NCBI GenBank assembly: GCA_019635775.1
Contig: JAHBYU010000003.1
Span: 151,686-215,685 of the forward strand
Direction of reading: 5' to 3'
Length of the DNA stretch: 64,000 nucleotides
Source: Rhizobiaceae bacterium
GTDB lineage: Bacteria; Pseudomonadota; Alphaproteobacteria; Rhizobiales; Rhizobiaceae
Part shown: piece after piece, positions 33,082-41,797 of the stretch
Numbering within the stretch: position 1 is the first letter of the stretch
How the letters are laid out: the number at the start of each line of letters is the position of its first letter
Translations under genes and position numbers: made by a program
Notes under the pieces: generated by a model
What the model was told of the DNA's origin: nothing
Database searches by the model: none
Seen by the model: only the letters and a program-made list of their open reading frames with translations

Positions 33082-34061
33082 GGCAGCCACCTCGCCCAAC
33101 GATCCCGGATCGTGCCGAGGATGCCTTTCGGGAAGAACAGCACGAGGATGATCAGCGCCGCGCCGACAATGCCGAGATGGCTTATGTTCCAGCCAGGTGC
33201 ATATGTCTTGAGCAGGTCGCCGGAGCCGTCAATGAGATAGAACATCAACACGGTTCCAACCAGAGGCCCGAGCGTGGTGGATGCACCGCCGAGCAATACC
33301 CACAGCAGCGGCAGGATCGAGTACTGGATCGATGCGAAGGTGGAGCCGACATAGCCGAACAAGATGAGATAGGCTGCGCCTGCAGCGCCGCAGATCGCGC
33401 CTGAGGCGACCATCGCCACAAGCTTGTTGGCGAACGTGTCGTAGCCCAGCATCCGTGTCCGCTCCTCGTTTTCGCGGATGGCGATGAGCACGCGGCCGAA
33501 GGACGAGCGAACAAGCGCGAACGTCACAAGGAGCACAACCGAGAACAGGAAAAGGGCTGTCATGTAGCGTGTAGTTGGCTCTGTGAGGTCCAGCGTTGTC
33601 GCGCCGATCTCGATTGCCCGCGCATGCTGCTGAATGACGAGGCCTTCGTCACCGCGTGTCCATGATCCGAAATAGTAGACGAGCAGGTATCCCACCTGCG
33701 CGAACATCATCGTGACGATCATGAACGCCACGCCCTTCGTGCGCAGAGCCAGCATTCCGATGACGAACGCAAGGATCGTGGCCGCAGAAAGCCCCGAAAG
33801 GAAGGCAGCCAGTACCCCCCAACCGAAATGATACATGGGCAGACCGGCACCATAGAGGCCGGCGGCGAAGAACATGGCGTGACCGAGGCTGAGAAGCCCG
33901 GCATAGCCGAACAGGAGATTGTAGCCCATGGCGAAAACGGCTAGGACCAGGACACGAGCCAGCACACCGTGATGGTACTCGGGTAGCACGAAGTTCAGCG
34001 CGAACAACGCCGCGATGACACCGCCGTGCAGAGCGATTGCCTTGCCGTCTCGCCCTGTCAT
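33078..34061 (-). CDS. Branched-chain-type ABC transporter permease (LivM-like)
   Basis: A 327-residue polytopic permease with about nine or ten hydrophobic segments. The family motifs NLLFGYAGLLSLGHAMFFAAGLYGA near residue 48 and GATTLGPLVGT near residue 260 (seen as GGASTTLGPLVGTVLM) identify it as LivM. It overlaps the LivH-like and LivG-like genes by ATGA at both ends. Confidence 0.92.
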   Translation of the reverse strand: MTGRDGKAIALHGGVIAALFALNFVLPEYHHGVLARVLVLAVFAMGYNLLFGYAGLLSLGHAMFFAAGLYGAGLPMYHFGWGVLAAFLSGLSAATILAFVIGMLALRTKGVAFMIVTMMFAQVGYLLVYYFGSWTRGDEGLVIQQHARAIEIGATTLDLTEPTTRYMTALFLFSVVLLVTFALVRSSFGRVLIAIRENEERTRMLGYDTFANKLVAMVASGAICGAAGAAYLILFGYVGSTFASIQYSILPLLWVLLGGASTTLGPLVGTVLMFYLIDGSGDLLKTYAPGWNISHLGIVGAALIILVLFFPKGILGTIRDRWARWLP

Positions 34062-34939
34062 CGTGCTGCCGTCCCGAACAGGCCTTGCGGTCGGAACACC
34101 AGCACCATCGCGACGACGAAGGTTGCGATGATCTTGGCAAGGGTCGGCGAGAAGAAGACGGAGATGATGCCATCCGATACGCCGATCAGCAGTGCTGCAA
34201 CGACGGTGCCACGCAGACTTCCCAGCCCACCGATGATGACCACGATGAAGGAGAGCAGGAGTGGATCGCGCCCCATGAGGTAATGCGCCTGGCTGATCGG
34301 CACGATGAGAACCGCCGCGACAGCCGCCAGCATCGCGCCGACGGCGAAGACACCGGTATAGACGCGCCCAACCGGGATGCCGAAGGCCTGTGCGGTCTCG
34401 CTGTCATACTGGGTGGCGCGCATGATCATGCCGATACGCGTGCGCGACAGAACAAACCAGGTAGCGAGAAGCAACAGGATCGACGCGCCGATCACGGCGA
34501 GCTTGTATCCGGAATAGCCAAACCAAGGCAGCGAGACGCGATAGGTGAAAGGTGCCTGCACAGGCCTCGCCTCCGGGCCGTAGAAGGTCAGCGCGACCTG
34601 CTGGAGGATATAGAGAAGGCCGATAGTCGCCACAATCGTCGCCTCGGGATTGTAGTCGAGGCGCTTCAACACAAGGCGGTCTGCGACGAGCGCGACGCCG
34701 CCTACGATCAGCGGAGAGATGACAAGAGCCGCCAGAAAGCCAATCGATGGATGCCCGCCAAAGGCCGAGGCGATTGCCCATGCCAGCACCGCGCCAAGCA
34801 TGTAGAATTCGCCATGCGCGACATTGACGACGCGCATGACGCCGAACACCAGCGAGAGCCCGAGCGCCATCAGGGCGAGCACCGCTGACGTTACAAGCCC
34901 TTCCAGCGTGGCCAGAATGAGGTGCGGCCCGAACGCCAT
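34058..34939 (-). CDS. Branched-chain-type ABC transporter permease (LivH-like)
   Basis: A 293-residue permease, the usual LivH length, with about eight membrane segments. Family motifs include GLSLVFGVMRVVNVAHGEFYMLGA near residue 27 and VIIGGLGSLRGTVVAALLIG near residue 237. Its ATG lies 47 bases after the binding-protein stop, and its stop overlaps the LivM-like start by ATGA. Confidence 0.93.
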   Translation of the reverse strand: MAFGPHLILATLEGLVTSAVLALMALGLSLVFGVMRVVNVAHGEFYMLGAVLAWAIASAFGGHPSIGFLAALVISPLIVGGVALVADRLVLKRLDYNPEATIVATIGLLYILQQVALTFYGPEARPVQAPFTYRVSLPWFGYSGYKLAVIGASILLLLATWFVLSRTRIGMIMRATQYDSETAQAFGIPVGRVYTGVFAVGAMLAAVAAVLIVPISQAHYLMGRDPLLLSFIVVIIGGLGSLRGTVVAALLIGVSDGIISVFFSPTLAKIIATFVVAMVLVFRPQGLFGTAAR

Positions 34940-34986
34940 TCAGGCGGCCCCCTTCTTCGCGGCGAAAGGCGAAGACCCCGCGAGAA

Positions 34987-36279
34987 TCACAGGGGCTGGG
35001 TCGTGTAGTCGCCCTCGGGTTCGTAGAGGCCGTCCTCAATGGTCGTCTTGTGGACGACCTTGAGCTTGCCGTCCTCGACCACCGAGATGTTCTGGATTCC
35101 GAAGCACTGATGAATCTTGCCGTTGAAGGTCTTCGGACCCTGTGGGTGCTCCGGTCCTTCCGCGAATTCGGTCAGCGCCTCGGTAGCCTCGACAAGCTTG
35201 CCCCGATCCTCCGGGCCCTTGTAATCGGCATTCTCCATCGCCTTCTTGATGACGTAGAGCGTCTCCCAGCAGCCGAACATATGCGCGGCGGTCGAGACGT
35301 CCTTGGGATCGTCGACCGAAGCGCCGTTTTCGTCGATGCCGACAGCCGCGCGATAGGCTTTCATGGCATCGGTATCGTTGTCCTGTGCGTAGCGCGGCGC
35401 GCCTTCCCAGAAGTGGCTCCCATTGAGGAATTCGAGGCCCGGGCTGTTGATGTCGACCGCTTCGAGGCTGTCGATGAAGCCGAACAGTTTCGGACCGCTG
35501 CCGCCGTAGAACTCGCCGAGTTCCTTGACGAAGGTAAGCACAGCCGGTCCGACCATCACATGATAGATGACGTCCGTGTCTGCGGGAATTTGCGGGAAGT
35601 ATTTTGTGAAGCTGCTCTCCGTCGGCGGGATGGCGATCTGCGCTATGACGTCGGCACCCTGGGCCTTGAGGGCTGGCGGCAGGTAATCGCGATGGTCGTA
35701 GCCAAAGGCGAAGTCGGGAAATATCTGCGTGACCTTCTTGCCGGCATAGGCCGAGATCCAGGGAGCCATCGCCTGAATCTGGCTCTTCACGTCGGTGATG
35801 CCGGGCTGGAACACATAACGGTTCAGCTTGGTGGACGCGACGTGGTGGCCCTCGGAAACGACGAAATAGGGCAGCTTCATCTCACCGGCGACCGGAGCGG
35901 AGCCAATGACGACATGGCTGAACAATGTGCCGTAGGCGACATCCACCTTGTATTGCGTGGCGAACTTGCCGACGATCTCCGCGCCACGGCCCGGATCGGT
36001 CCCGTCGTCCTCTACGATCACCTCGACCATGCGCCCGTTTATGCCGCCTGCGTCGTTGATGGCCTTGATGGCGGCATTTGTGGTCTTCTCGTACCAGCGG
36101 CCATAGGCGGCTCCGATGCCGGTGCGGTGCGCCTGGAAGCCGATCTTGATAGGCGCTGAGCTTTGTGCCTGAGCATAGCGGACGAACCCCGGACCAGCGA
36201 CGATGCCGGTGGCGGCCGCGCCGAGACCCTTCAACGTGCTGCGGCGGGAAATCTTCTTGCCGAAGATCGAACTGGTCAT
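34987..36279 (-). CDS. Branched-chain-type ABC transporter substrate-binding protein, Tat-exported
   Basis: A 430-residue periplasmic binding protein of the Leu/Ile/Val or short-chain-amide group. The N terminus has the twin-arginine motif SRRSTLKG followed by a hydrophobic stretch and a cleavage site near AQAQ, so it is exported folded by the Tat system. The mature protein begins with PIKIGFQAHRTG, the family start. It is the first gene of the transporter operon. Proteins of this group bind amino acids, urea or amides; nicotinamide or a related compound is suggested only by pncA and the catabolic genes next to it. Confidence 0.9.
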   Translation of the reverse strand: MTSSIFGKKISRRSTLKGLGAAATGIVAGPGFVRYAQAQSSAPIKIGFQAHRTGIGAAYGRWYEKTTNAAIKAINDAGGINGRMVEVIVEDDGTDPGRGAEIVGKFATQYKVDVAYGTLFSHVVIGSAPVAGEMKLPYFVVSEGHHVASTKLNRYVFQPGITDVKSQIQAMAPWISAYAGKKVTQIFPDFAFGYDHRDYLPPALKAQGADVIAQIAIPPTESSFTKYFPQIPADTDVIYHVMVGPAVLTFVKELGEFYGGSGPKLFGFIDSLEAVDINSPGLEFLNGSHFWEGAPRYAQDNDTDAMKAYRAAVGIDENGASVDDPKDVSTAAHMFGCWETLYVIKKAMENADYKGPEDRGKLVEATEALTEFAEGPEHPQGPKTFNGKIHQCFGIQNISVVEDGKLKVVHKTTIEDGLYEPEGDYTTQPL

Positions 36280-36329
36280 GCGGGCTCCCCTTTTTTGTAA
36301 ACGGTCAAGAAACTCAGTACGCCAGTCCG

Positions 36330-36341
36330 GCCCGTACGGGC
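36330..36341. promoter_or_regulatory. Perfect 12-bp palindrome upstream of the Liv-type operon
   Basis: GCCCGTACGGGC lies 51 bases upstream of the binding-protein start. It may be an operator, but at 12 bases and high GC it could also occur by chance. It does not resemble the two shared palindromes in the island. Confidence 0.3.
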
Positions 36342-36418
36342 GGCGGCTACAATTGGTCCATACGGGAAAACTAAATCACCAATCCCAAGAGGTGGCAACT
36401 GCGATGCTGCATTGCACC

Positions 36419-37891
36419 TTATGCCGCCGTGGGTGTGGACAGGAGCCAGAGGCCGAACACCGTATAGGCGATCATGAGCAATGTAAGCGGCAACTGACCG
36501 AGTGTCGCAGACCACCCGACACCGTACAGCCGGTATGCCAGAAGGTGCGCCACCAGTACCGCAAGCACATGCCCGCCCACGATCGCCGCCGCCTGCGCGT
36601 TCCAGATCAGCCATGCTGCATCCGACCCGGCTGCGATCCCCGCCATCACCGGCATGTGGGCCATTCCGAACAGGTTCCATCCGAGCGAAAACGGATCGGA
36701 GAGCGCGACGGCGGCATATTGGCCGTTGACGAGCAGCAGGGTGAGATAGTGCGAGAAATGGTAGGCGAGCGCGATGGGCACGATGGACCAGACCAGCGTG
36801 CCTGTTGCAAGGGTGATCGTTGCGCGGCGGCTCGCAAGCCGATCTCCAAGCGCGACGCAAGCGAAGAAGATTCCCGCAAGTGCCATGCATGATGCCACAA
36901 GGCCGATGCCGTTCACCTGCATCAGCGCGGTCCTGCCTGGAAATTCCAGCGGGTTCAGCCCGTTCAACCAGAACCAGAAGAACGTCTTCGAAAAGCCGTC
37001 GAATGAAACCGACGCCAACGCGCAGAGCAGGAAGATCGTACCGCTGATGTCGAGCGGTCTTGTGTCCGCGAGTTTTGACCCGGGCAGACGAAGAAACAGT
37101 GTTTCGTCGCGGCCGGCTCCGATGATTCCAAAACGACCCATCATGCGCAGGAACACGGACAGGAATTCCCCGCGGCGGCTCCATTCATCAAATCCGAAGA
37201 GCAGCATCATGACGAAACTGAAAAGCCAGTAGCTGCCGACCGCCCATGCCAGCCGCTCCGGATCGTCGGGTGCCGGGTAGATCAGTTCGAACCAAGCAAA
37301 GACCAGCAACGATCCAACAGCCGGCCACATGCCGACCCATCCGGGAAGCCTGAAAACCGAGGTTTCGGTTTCCCCAGTCGATTGTTTTCGTATCAGACGC
37401 CAGGGTCCGTACCACGGGTTGATAAAGCGCCAGATATCGCCGAACACACCCTGCAGCAGGGTCAGACCAACCCAGAGCAACGTCCAGACTGTCAACGGCA
37501 GCGGATTTGATAGCGGATCCCGGCTACCGATGAAGCCTGCAACGACCAGCGCAACGAAGAACACAAAGGACAAGAGGCTAAGCGTCAGTCGAAGGCCTTG
37601 CGGGACATGCCCGATACGATGACGCAGCCTTGCGGTTTTCTCGAGCGTTTCCGGGGACACCGCCAGCAGCACCAGAAAGCTAGCCGCGACGGCGAGCGCC
37701 CCTCCCACCATGTAATGGCCTGTCGGAAGAAGCAGGACATGGCCGCGATCGGAAGCGTGGGCGAGTGCGTCGGTTGGCAGGGACGCGCACAGCAGACAAA
37801 GCACGGCCAGAATGAACCGACTTTGACACCGCGCAAGCGGTGCACACGAATGCCCCGTGCTGCCGGTTTGCTCAGACGGTAACGTCCGCAC
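36419..37891 (-). CDS. Polytopic membrane protein, fenitrothion-hydrolase-like, unknown function
   Basis: A 490-residue integral membrane protein with a possible signal segment (FILAVLCLLCASLPTDALA) and about eleven or twelve hydrophobic segments. Landmarks are ASDRGHVLLLPTGHY after the signal and FGDIWRFINPWYGPWRLIRK near residue 150. They remind me of membrane proteins annotated as fenitrothion hydrolase, but no catalytic residues can be confirmed. The start is GTG at 37891, abutting the pncB stop, with GAAGG before it, so translation is probably coupled to pncB. A transporter role cannot be excluded. Confidence 0.7.
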   Translation of the reverse strand: MRTLPSEQTGSTGHSCAPLARCQSRFILAVLCLLCASLPTDALAHASDRGHVLLLPTGHYMVGGALAVAASFLVLLAVSPETLEKTARLRHRIGHVPQGLRLTLSLLSFVFFVALVVAGFIGSRDPLSNPLPLTVWTLLWVGLTLLQGVFGDIWRFINPWYGPWRLIRKQSTGETETSVFRLPGWVGMWPAVGSLLVFAWFELIYPAPDDPERLAWAVGSYWLFSFVMMLLFGFDEWSRRGEFLSVFLRMMGRFGIIGAGRDETLFLRLPGSKLADTRPLDISGTIFLLCALASVSFDGFSKTFFWFWLNGLNPLEFPGRTALMQVNGIGLVASCMALAGIFFACVALGDRLASRRATITLATGTLVWSIVPIALAYHFSHYLTLLLVNGQYAAVALSDPFSLGWNLFGMAHMPVMAGIAAGSDAAWLIWNAQAAAIVGGHVLAVLVAHLLAYRLYGVGWSATLGQLPLTLLMIAYTVFGLWLLSTPTAA

Positions 37892-39196
37892 TCAAACCTT
37901 CACCAGTTGCTCGACGCGATCCTCCTCGCCGAACACGCGCAGATAACGCTCGATTTCCCTGCGGTCGCCGGTCGCCTTCGCCGGATTGTCCGACAGCTTC
38001 ACGGCGGGATTCCCATTTGCCTCGGTCACCTTGCACACGAGCGAAATGGCGCCCAGCCCATCGGTCTCTTCCGGCGCGCAATCTTCGAAATCGTTGGTGA
38101 GGTTCGTACCCCAGCCGAAGGACATGCGGACCTTTCCCTCAAAGTGCTTGTAGGTGTCGATGATCGTATCGACATCAAGGCCGTCGGAAAAGATCAGCAG
38201 CTTCTTGCGCGGGTCCACCCCCTTTTCGCGCCACCATGAGAGGATTCTCTCCCCGCCTTCGATCGGAGGGGCGCTGTCCGGGCGAAATCCCGTCCAGCCG
38301 GCGACCCAGTCGGGCGCGTCGCGCAGGAAGGCGGCGGTGCCGAAGGCGTCGGGCAGCACGATGAGGAGATTGCCGCCATAATAGCGCTGCCAGTCCTGCA
38401 ACACGTTGTAGGGGGCCGCGCGAAGTTCGGTTTCGTTGCGCGCCAGCGCGGCCAGGACCATAGGCAGTTCATGCGCGTTGGTGCCCAGCGCCTCGAGGTC
38501 CGTATCCATTGCCAGCAGTACGTTGGAGGTGCCGGTGAAGGCCTCGCCGATGCCTTCCTTCAGAGCCTCCACGCACCAGCGCTGCCACAGGAAGGAGTGC
38601 CGCCGCCGCGTTCCGAAGTCCGAAATCCTGAGATCCGGCAACGCACGCAGCCGTTCGGTCTTCGCCCACATCTTGGCCTTCGCGCGCGCATAGAGCACAT
38701 CCAGACCGAACGGGCCAAAGCTCTTCATGGCCGCGCGCGAGCGCAACTCGTTGATGATCGCAAGCGCCGGTATTTCCCACAGCGTCGTGTACATCCACGG
38801 GCCAGGGAACTCGAGTTCGTACTGGCCGTCGCGCTTCGTCAACTGATATTCCGGCAGGCGGAAATCCTCGAGCCACGTCAGGAATTCCGGTTCGAAGATC
38901 TGTTTGCGGCCATAGAATGTGTTGCCACCCAGCCAGATCATTTCCTTCTTGGTGAACCGCAAGCTGCGGGCATGATCGAGCTGGTCACGCAATTCGTGCT
39001 CGTCGATCTCGTCGGCAAGCCGCACGGAGGTCTTGCGATTTATGAGCGAGAAGGTCGCGTTGACCTTGGGATACATGCCCCAGATCATCTGGAGCATCAG
39101 CAGCTTGTAGAAGTCCGTATCGAGCAGGCTGCGCACGATCGGATCGAGCTTCCAGGTGTGGTTGTACACACGCTGCGCTATATCTGTTCTTGTCAT
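37892..39196 (-). CDS. pncB: Nicotinate phosphoribosyltransferase
   Basis: Joins nicotinate and PRPP to nicotinate mononucleotide in NAD salvage, with ATP hydrolysis. The 434-residue protein shows [16 protein letters not shown] at the N terminus and the phosphate-binding [11 protein letters not shown] near residue 343, plus the central [15 protein letters not shown] segment where the family carries its active-site residues. The start at 39196 is preceded by GGGAGAGGA. It follows iunH on the same strand (147-base gap) and precedes the membrane protein without a gap. With pncA 7 kb away, both salvage steps from nicotinamide are encoded here. Confidence 0.95.
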   Translation of the reverse strand: MTRTDIAQRVYNHTWKLDPIVRSLLDTDFYKLLMLQMIWGMYPKVNATFSLINRKTSVRLADEIDEHELRDQLDHARSLRFTKKEMIWLGGNTFYGRKQIFEPEFLTWLEDFRLPEYQLTKRDGQYELEFPGPWMYTTLWEIPALAIINELRSRAAMKSFGPFGLDVLYARAKAKMWAKTERLRALPDLRISDFGTRRRHSFLWQRWCVEALKEGIGEAFTGTSNVLLAMDTDLEALGTNAHELPMVLAALARNETELRAAPYNVLQDWQRYYGGNLLIVLPDAFGTAAFLRDAPDWVAGWTGFRPDSAPPIEGGERILSWWREKGVDPRKKLLIFSDGLDVDTIIDTYKHFEGKVRMSFGWGTNLTNDFEDCAPEETDGLGAISLVCKVTEANGNPAVKLSDNPAKATGDRREIERYLRVFGEEDRVEQLVKV

Positions 39197-39343
39197 CGGC
39201 GCGTCCTCTCCCGCCGTCCCTCCGGCGGCCTTGAATGGAAACGCCTATAGCATTGATTTTTCTGCAGCGCGCGCCCGTCGCGCCTGCTGGCACGACGGAA
39301 AGTCATTCTGGCGGGTAGCACCCGTCGCCGCATACGGATGCGG

Positions 39344-40285
39344 CTAGAGCCGCCCGATCCTTTCGATCAGAAGCTGGAAAAGGGCTTCGTGGTCGACATC
39401 GCGCAGATAGGTGGCGTTTGCCGGCTTGTTCGTCACACCCCACCAGTCCGCCACCGTCATGCCCAGCGTCAGTTCGGAAACCGTTTCTATGCTTACATTG
39501 ATGAACCGGCCTGAGAACAGATCAGGCTTCAACAGATAGGCGATGACACAGGGATCGTGCAGAGGCCCGCCATCCGTGCCGTACTTGCTTTCGTCGAAGC
39601 GTTCGAAGAATTCGAGCATCTCGGCGACCGCAATGCCAGGTCTCGTAGCCAGCCCGCGGAATGCCGCGACCCGTTTTGCCGTTGTCAGGACCTTGTGGGT
39701 GCAATCCAGCGGAACGATGACGGTCGGTATGCCGGACGCCAGAACCAGCGCGGCTGCATGTGGATCGACATAGATGTTGAACTCCGCGGCCGGCGTGACA
39801 TTGCCACCCTCGAAGAGCCCGCCGCCCATGAGAACGATCTCACGTATGCGCGGTGCTATTTTCGGTTCGCGTTTCAGCGCGAGCCCGAGATTGGTCAGCG
39901 GGCCAAGTGCACAGATCGTGACGGCTCCACTTTCCTCGCGCTTCAGCGTCTCGATAATGAAGTCTACCGCGTCCTGGTCCTGGAGCGGCATGGTCGGCTC
40001 GGGCAGCGTCGGGCCGTCGAGGCCTGTCTTGCCGTGCACATTCTCCGCAGTGACGAGCTTGCGAACCATTGGATGCTCAGCCCCGGCGAAAACCCTGGTG
40101 TCGGGTCTGCCGGCCAGTTCGCAGATCTTGCGTGCGTTCTTCTCGGTCAGGGTAAGGGGAACATTACCTGCGACAGCGGTGATGCCAAGGATTTCAAGTT
40201 CCGGACTGGCGAGCGCCGTCATTATGGCGACGGCGTCGTCCTGACCGGGATCGGTATCGATGATTATCTTTCTGATTTCAGGCAT
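39344..40285 (-). CDS. Nucleoside hydrolase (IunH family)
   Basis: Cleaves the N-glycosidic bond of ribonucleosides to base and ribose. The 313-residue enzyme has the calcium-binding signature DTDPGQDDAVAIMTAL near residue 10, the VPLDCTHKV segment, and the C-terminal DPCVIAYLL with the family Asp. The start has AAGGACAGGAA before it. It is upstream of pncB on the same strand. Nicotinamide riboside or a purine/pyrimidine nucleoside could be the substrate; the pncB link makes the former worth testing. Its 5' side lies close to the hsp20 heat-shock promoter on the other strand. Confidence 0.93.
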   Translation of the reverse strand: MPEIRKIIIDTDPGQDDAVAIMTALASPELEILGITAVAGNVPLTLTEKNARKICELAGRPDTRVFAGAEHPMVRKLVTAENVHGKTGLDGPTLPEPTMPLQDQDAVDFIIETLKREESGAVTICALGPLTNLGLALKREPKIAPRIREIVLMGGGLFEGGNVTPAAEFNIYVDPHAAALVLASGIPTVIVPLDCTHKVLTTAKRVAAFRGLATRPGIAVAEMLEFFERFDESKYGTDGGPLHDPCVIAYLLKPDLFSGRFINVSIETVSELTLGMTVADWWGVTNKPANATYLRDVDHEALFQLLIERIGRL

Positions 40286-40314
40286 TTCCTGTCCTTGGGC
40301 GATGTAATGGCCAT

Positions 40315-40343
40315 CTTGAAGTCGATGGCGGCGCGGACCATAT
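40315..40343 (+). promoter_or_regulatory. RpoH-type heat-shock promoter for hsp20
   Basis: CTTGAA (40315-40320), a 17-base spacer and CCATAT (40338-40343). This is the alphaproteobacterial sigma-32 consensus without mismatch. Transcription would start near 40350, giving a leader of about 60 bases before the hsp20 ATG. Confidence 0.82.
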
Positions 40344-40410
40344 CAGCACCAGCGGGAGAAATGCCATCCGGGTTTTTCCCCATTATGTCGCTCGCAGAGG
40401 ACACAGTTAC

Positions 40411-40836
40411 ATGAGTCGAATGACGCCTTTTTCGAGCCCGCTGTTGCTTGGGTTCGACGCGATGGAAAAGACGCTTGAGCGCCTGGCCAAGAGCGGCGAT
40501 TCCTATCCACCCTATAATATCGAGCGCCTTCGTGGCGCAGACGGGGAGGCCGAAAAGCTGCGGATCACGTTGGCCGTTGCCGGTTTCGCGGACAACGATC
40601 TCGAAGTGACGACTGAAGAGAATCAACTGGTGGTGCGAGGCCGTCAGGCGGAAGAGACCGACCGTGAATATCTGCACCGCGGCATAGCAGCCCGGCAGTT
40701 TCAGCGTTGTTTCGTTCTTGCCGAAGGAATGCGCGTGACCGGCGCAGAACTCAGGAATGGACTGCTCTCCATAGATCTTGAACGGCCTGAGCCGGAGCGG
40801 CTGGTGCGCAAGATCGACATAGCGGTGAGGGATTGA
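40411..40836 (+). CDS. Hsp20/alpha-crystallin small heat-shock protein
   Basis: A 141-residue small heat-shock protein that binds unfolded proteins. The alpha-crystallin domain spans about residues 35-135, with ITLAVAGFADNDLEV, QLVVRGRQAEE and the GLLSIDLERP strand near the end. It belongs to the IbpA-like class A group of rhizobia. A consensus RpoH promoter lies about 60 bases upstream of the start. The DUF1150 gene follows after 91 bases. Confidence 0.94.
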   Translation: MSRMTPFSSPLLLGFDAMEKTLERLAKSGDSYPPYNIERLRGADGEAEKLRITLAVAGFADNDLEVTTEENQLVVRGRQAEETDREYLHRGIAARQFQRCFVLAEGMRVTGAELRNGLLSIDLERPEPERLVRKIDIAVRD

Positions 40837-40927
40837 TCCCCTGCCGCGACACCGCCGGCGATCAACCGGGAAACCTTAGCTCTAAAGCGGGAGGGTCCGT
40901 GGCGACACCCGCAACAAGGAGGCTGAC

Positions 40928-41185
40928 ATGACCAGCAACAACGAAGTCCAGATTTTCTCCGAAGCTGAACTCGCCCATCTGGGCGAAGGTACCGTTGCGT
41001 ATCTGCGCGAGATGGGTGGAAAGGAACTCAACGGCAAGTTCCCCGGCCTGCCGGAGATTGCACCCGACGCAAGGCTGTGGGCGCTATTCGCCGCCAACGG
41101 CCAGCCGATCCTGATCTCCGATGCGCGCGACCGTGCCATAGCGGGCGCCTTGGAGAACGACCTGACACCGGTCAGCATCCACTGA
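40928..41185 (+). CDS. DUF1150 family protein
   Basis: An 85-residue alphaproteobacterial protein of unknown function, recognised by VAYLREMGGKEL, FPGLPEIAPDARLWALFAANGQPILISD. The start at 40928 follows AAGGAGG (AACAAGGAGGCTGAC). It often follows an hsp20 gene, as here, so a heat-shock-linked role is inferred. A terminator lies 28 bases after the stop. Confidence 0.9.
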   Translation: MTSNNEVQIFSEAELAHLGEGTVAYLREMGGKELNGKFPGLPEIAPDARLWALFAANGQPILISDARDRAIAGALENDLTPVSIH

Positions 41186-41213
41186 TCCGCGACCAGCGAC
41201 AAACAGACACAAA

Positions 41214-41236
41214 AAGGGCGGCTCAAGGCCGCCCTT
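41214..41236. terminator. Rho-independent terminator
   Basis: AAGGGCGGC and GCCGCCCTT make a 9-base stem with a 5-base loop, preceded by AAA and followed by CGTTT. It lies between the convergent DUF1150 and ptsN genes, and its A tract also allows it to end ptsN transcripts. Confidence 0.85.
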
Positions 41237-41264
41237 CGTTTGCCGGATGGCTTCCCGCCGCAGC

Positions 41265-41729
41265 TCAGGCGGCCTTGGAGTCCTGCGTATCCGAGAGCAA
41301 TTCGCGAATTGCGGACGCGTCCCGTGTACCGCGCACCTTGGCGACCGTTTCCCCTTCACGCAGGACGCGCGCTATGCGCGACAGCGCCTTCAGGTGATCG
41401 GCGCCCGCGCCTTCGGGCGCCAGAAGCAGAAACACCAGGTCCACCGGTTCGTCATCCAAAGCCTCGAAGTCGACGGGAGTGTCGAGCCTGGCAAACACGC
41501 CGGTAATGCGGTCGACGCCGGCCAGCTTGCCGTGGGGTATGGCGATGCCGTTGCCGACGCCCGTCGAGCCCAAGCGCTCACGCTGCAGTACGGTGTCGAA
41601 AATTTCACGCTCCGGTATGCCGGTGATCGCCGAAGCGCGCTCTGACAGAAGCTGCAGCAGCTGCTTCTTGGAGTTCGCCTTTACCGCTGGCATGATCGCC
41701 GGCACATCGATGAGATCGCTGAGATCCAT
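41265..41729 (-). CDS. ptsN: PTS IIA-Ntr protein
   Basis: The terminal phosphoacceptor of the nitrogen PTS, 154 residues, regulating potassium, carbon and nitrogen functions. The phosphorylated His66 sits in GIAIPHGKL, and the fold is seen from DTVLQRERLGSTGVG to DLVFLLLAPEGAGADHLKAL. It follows hpf by 68 bases, the conserved rpoN-hpf-ptsN order. Confidence 0.96.
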   Translation of the reverse strand: MDLSDLIDVPAIMPAVKANSKKQLLQLLSERASAITGIPEREIFDTVLQRERLGSTGVGNGIAIPHGKLAGVDRITGVFARLDTPVDFEALDDEPVDLVFLLLAPEGAGADHLKALSRIARVLREGETVAKVRGTRDASAIRELLSDTQDSKAA

Positions 41730-41797
41730 TCCAACAAATCCTTGTGCTCGTCCTGTCGCCGCATAATAGGCTGGCGTGGTCGATGCCCTCGTTGCGT

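Noticed and set aside
34037-36159. Long plus-strand frames (34037-34888 and 35050-36159) opposite the Liv-type genes
   Set aside because: No family features or ribosome sites; the opposite strand encodes well-conserved transporter proteins.
40350-40410. Possible ROSE-type RNA thermometer in the hsp20 leader
   Set aside because: The leader is only about 60 bases and I could not pair a U-rich stretch with the AGAGGA ribosome site, so I do not claim it.
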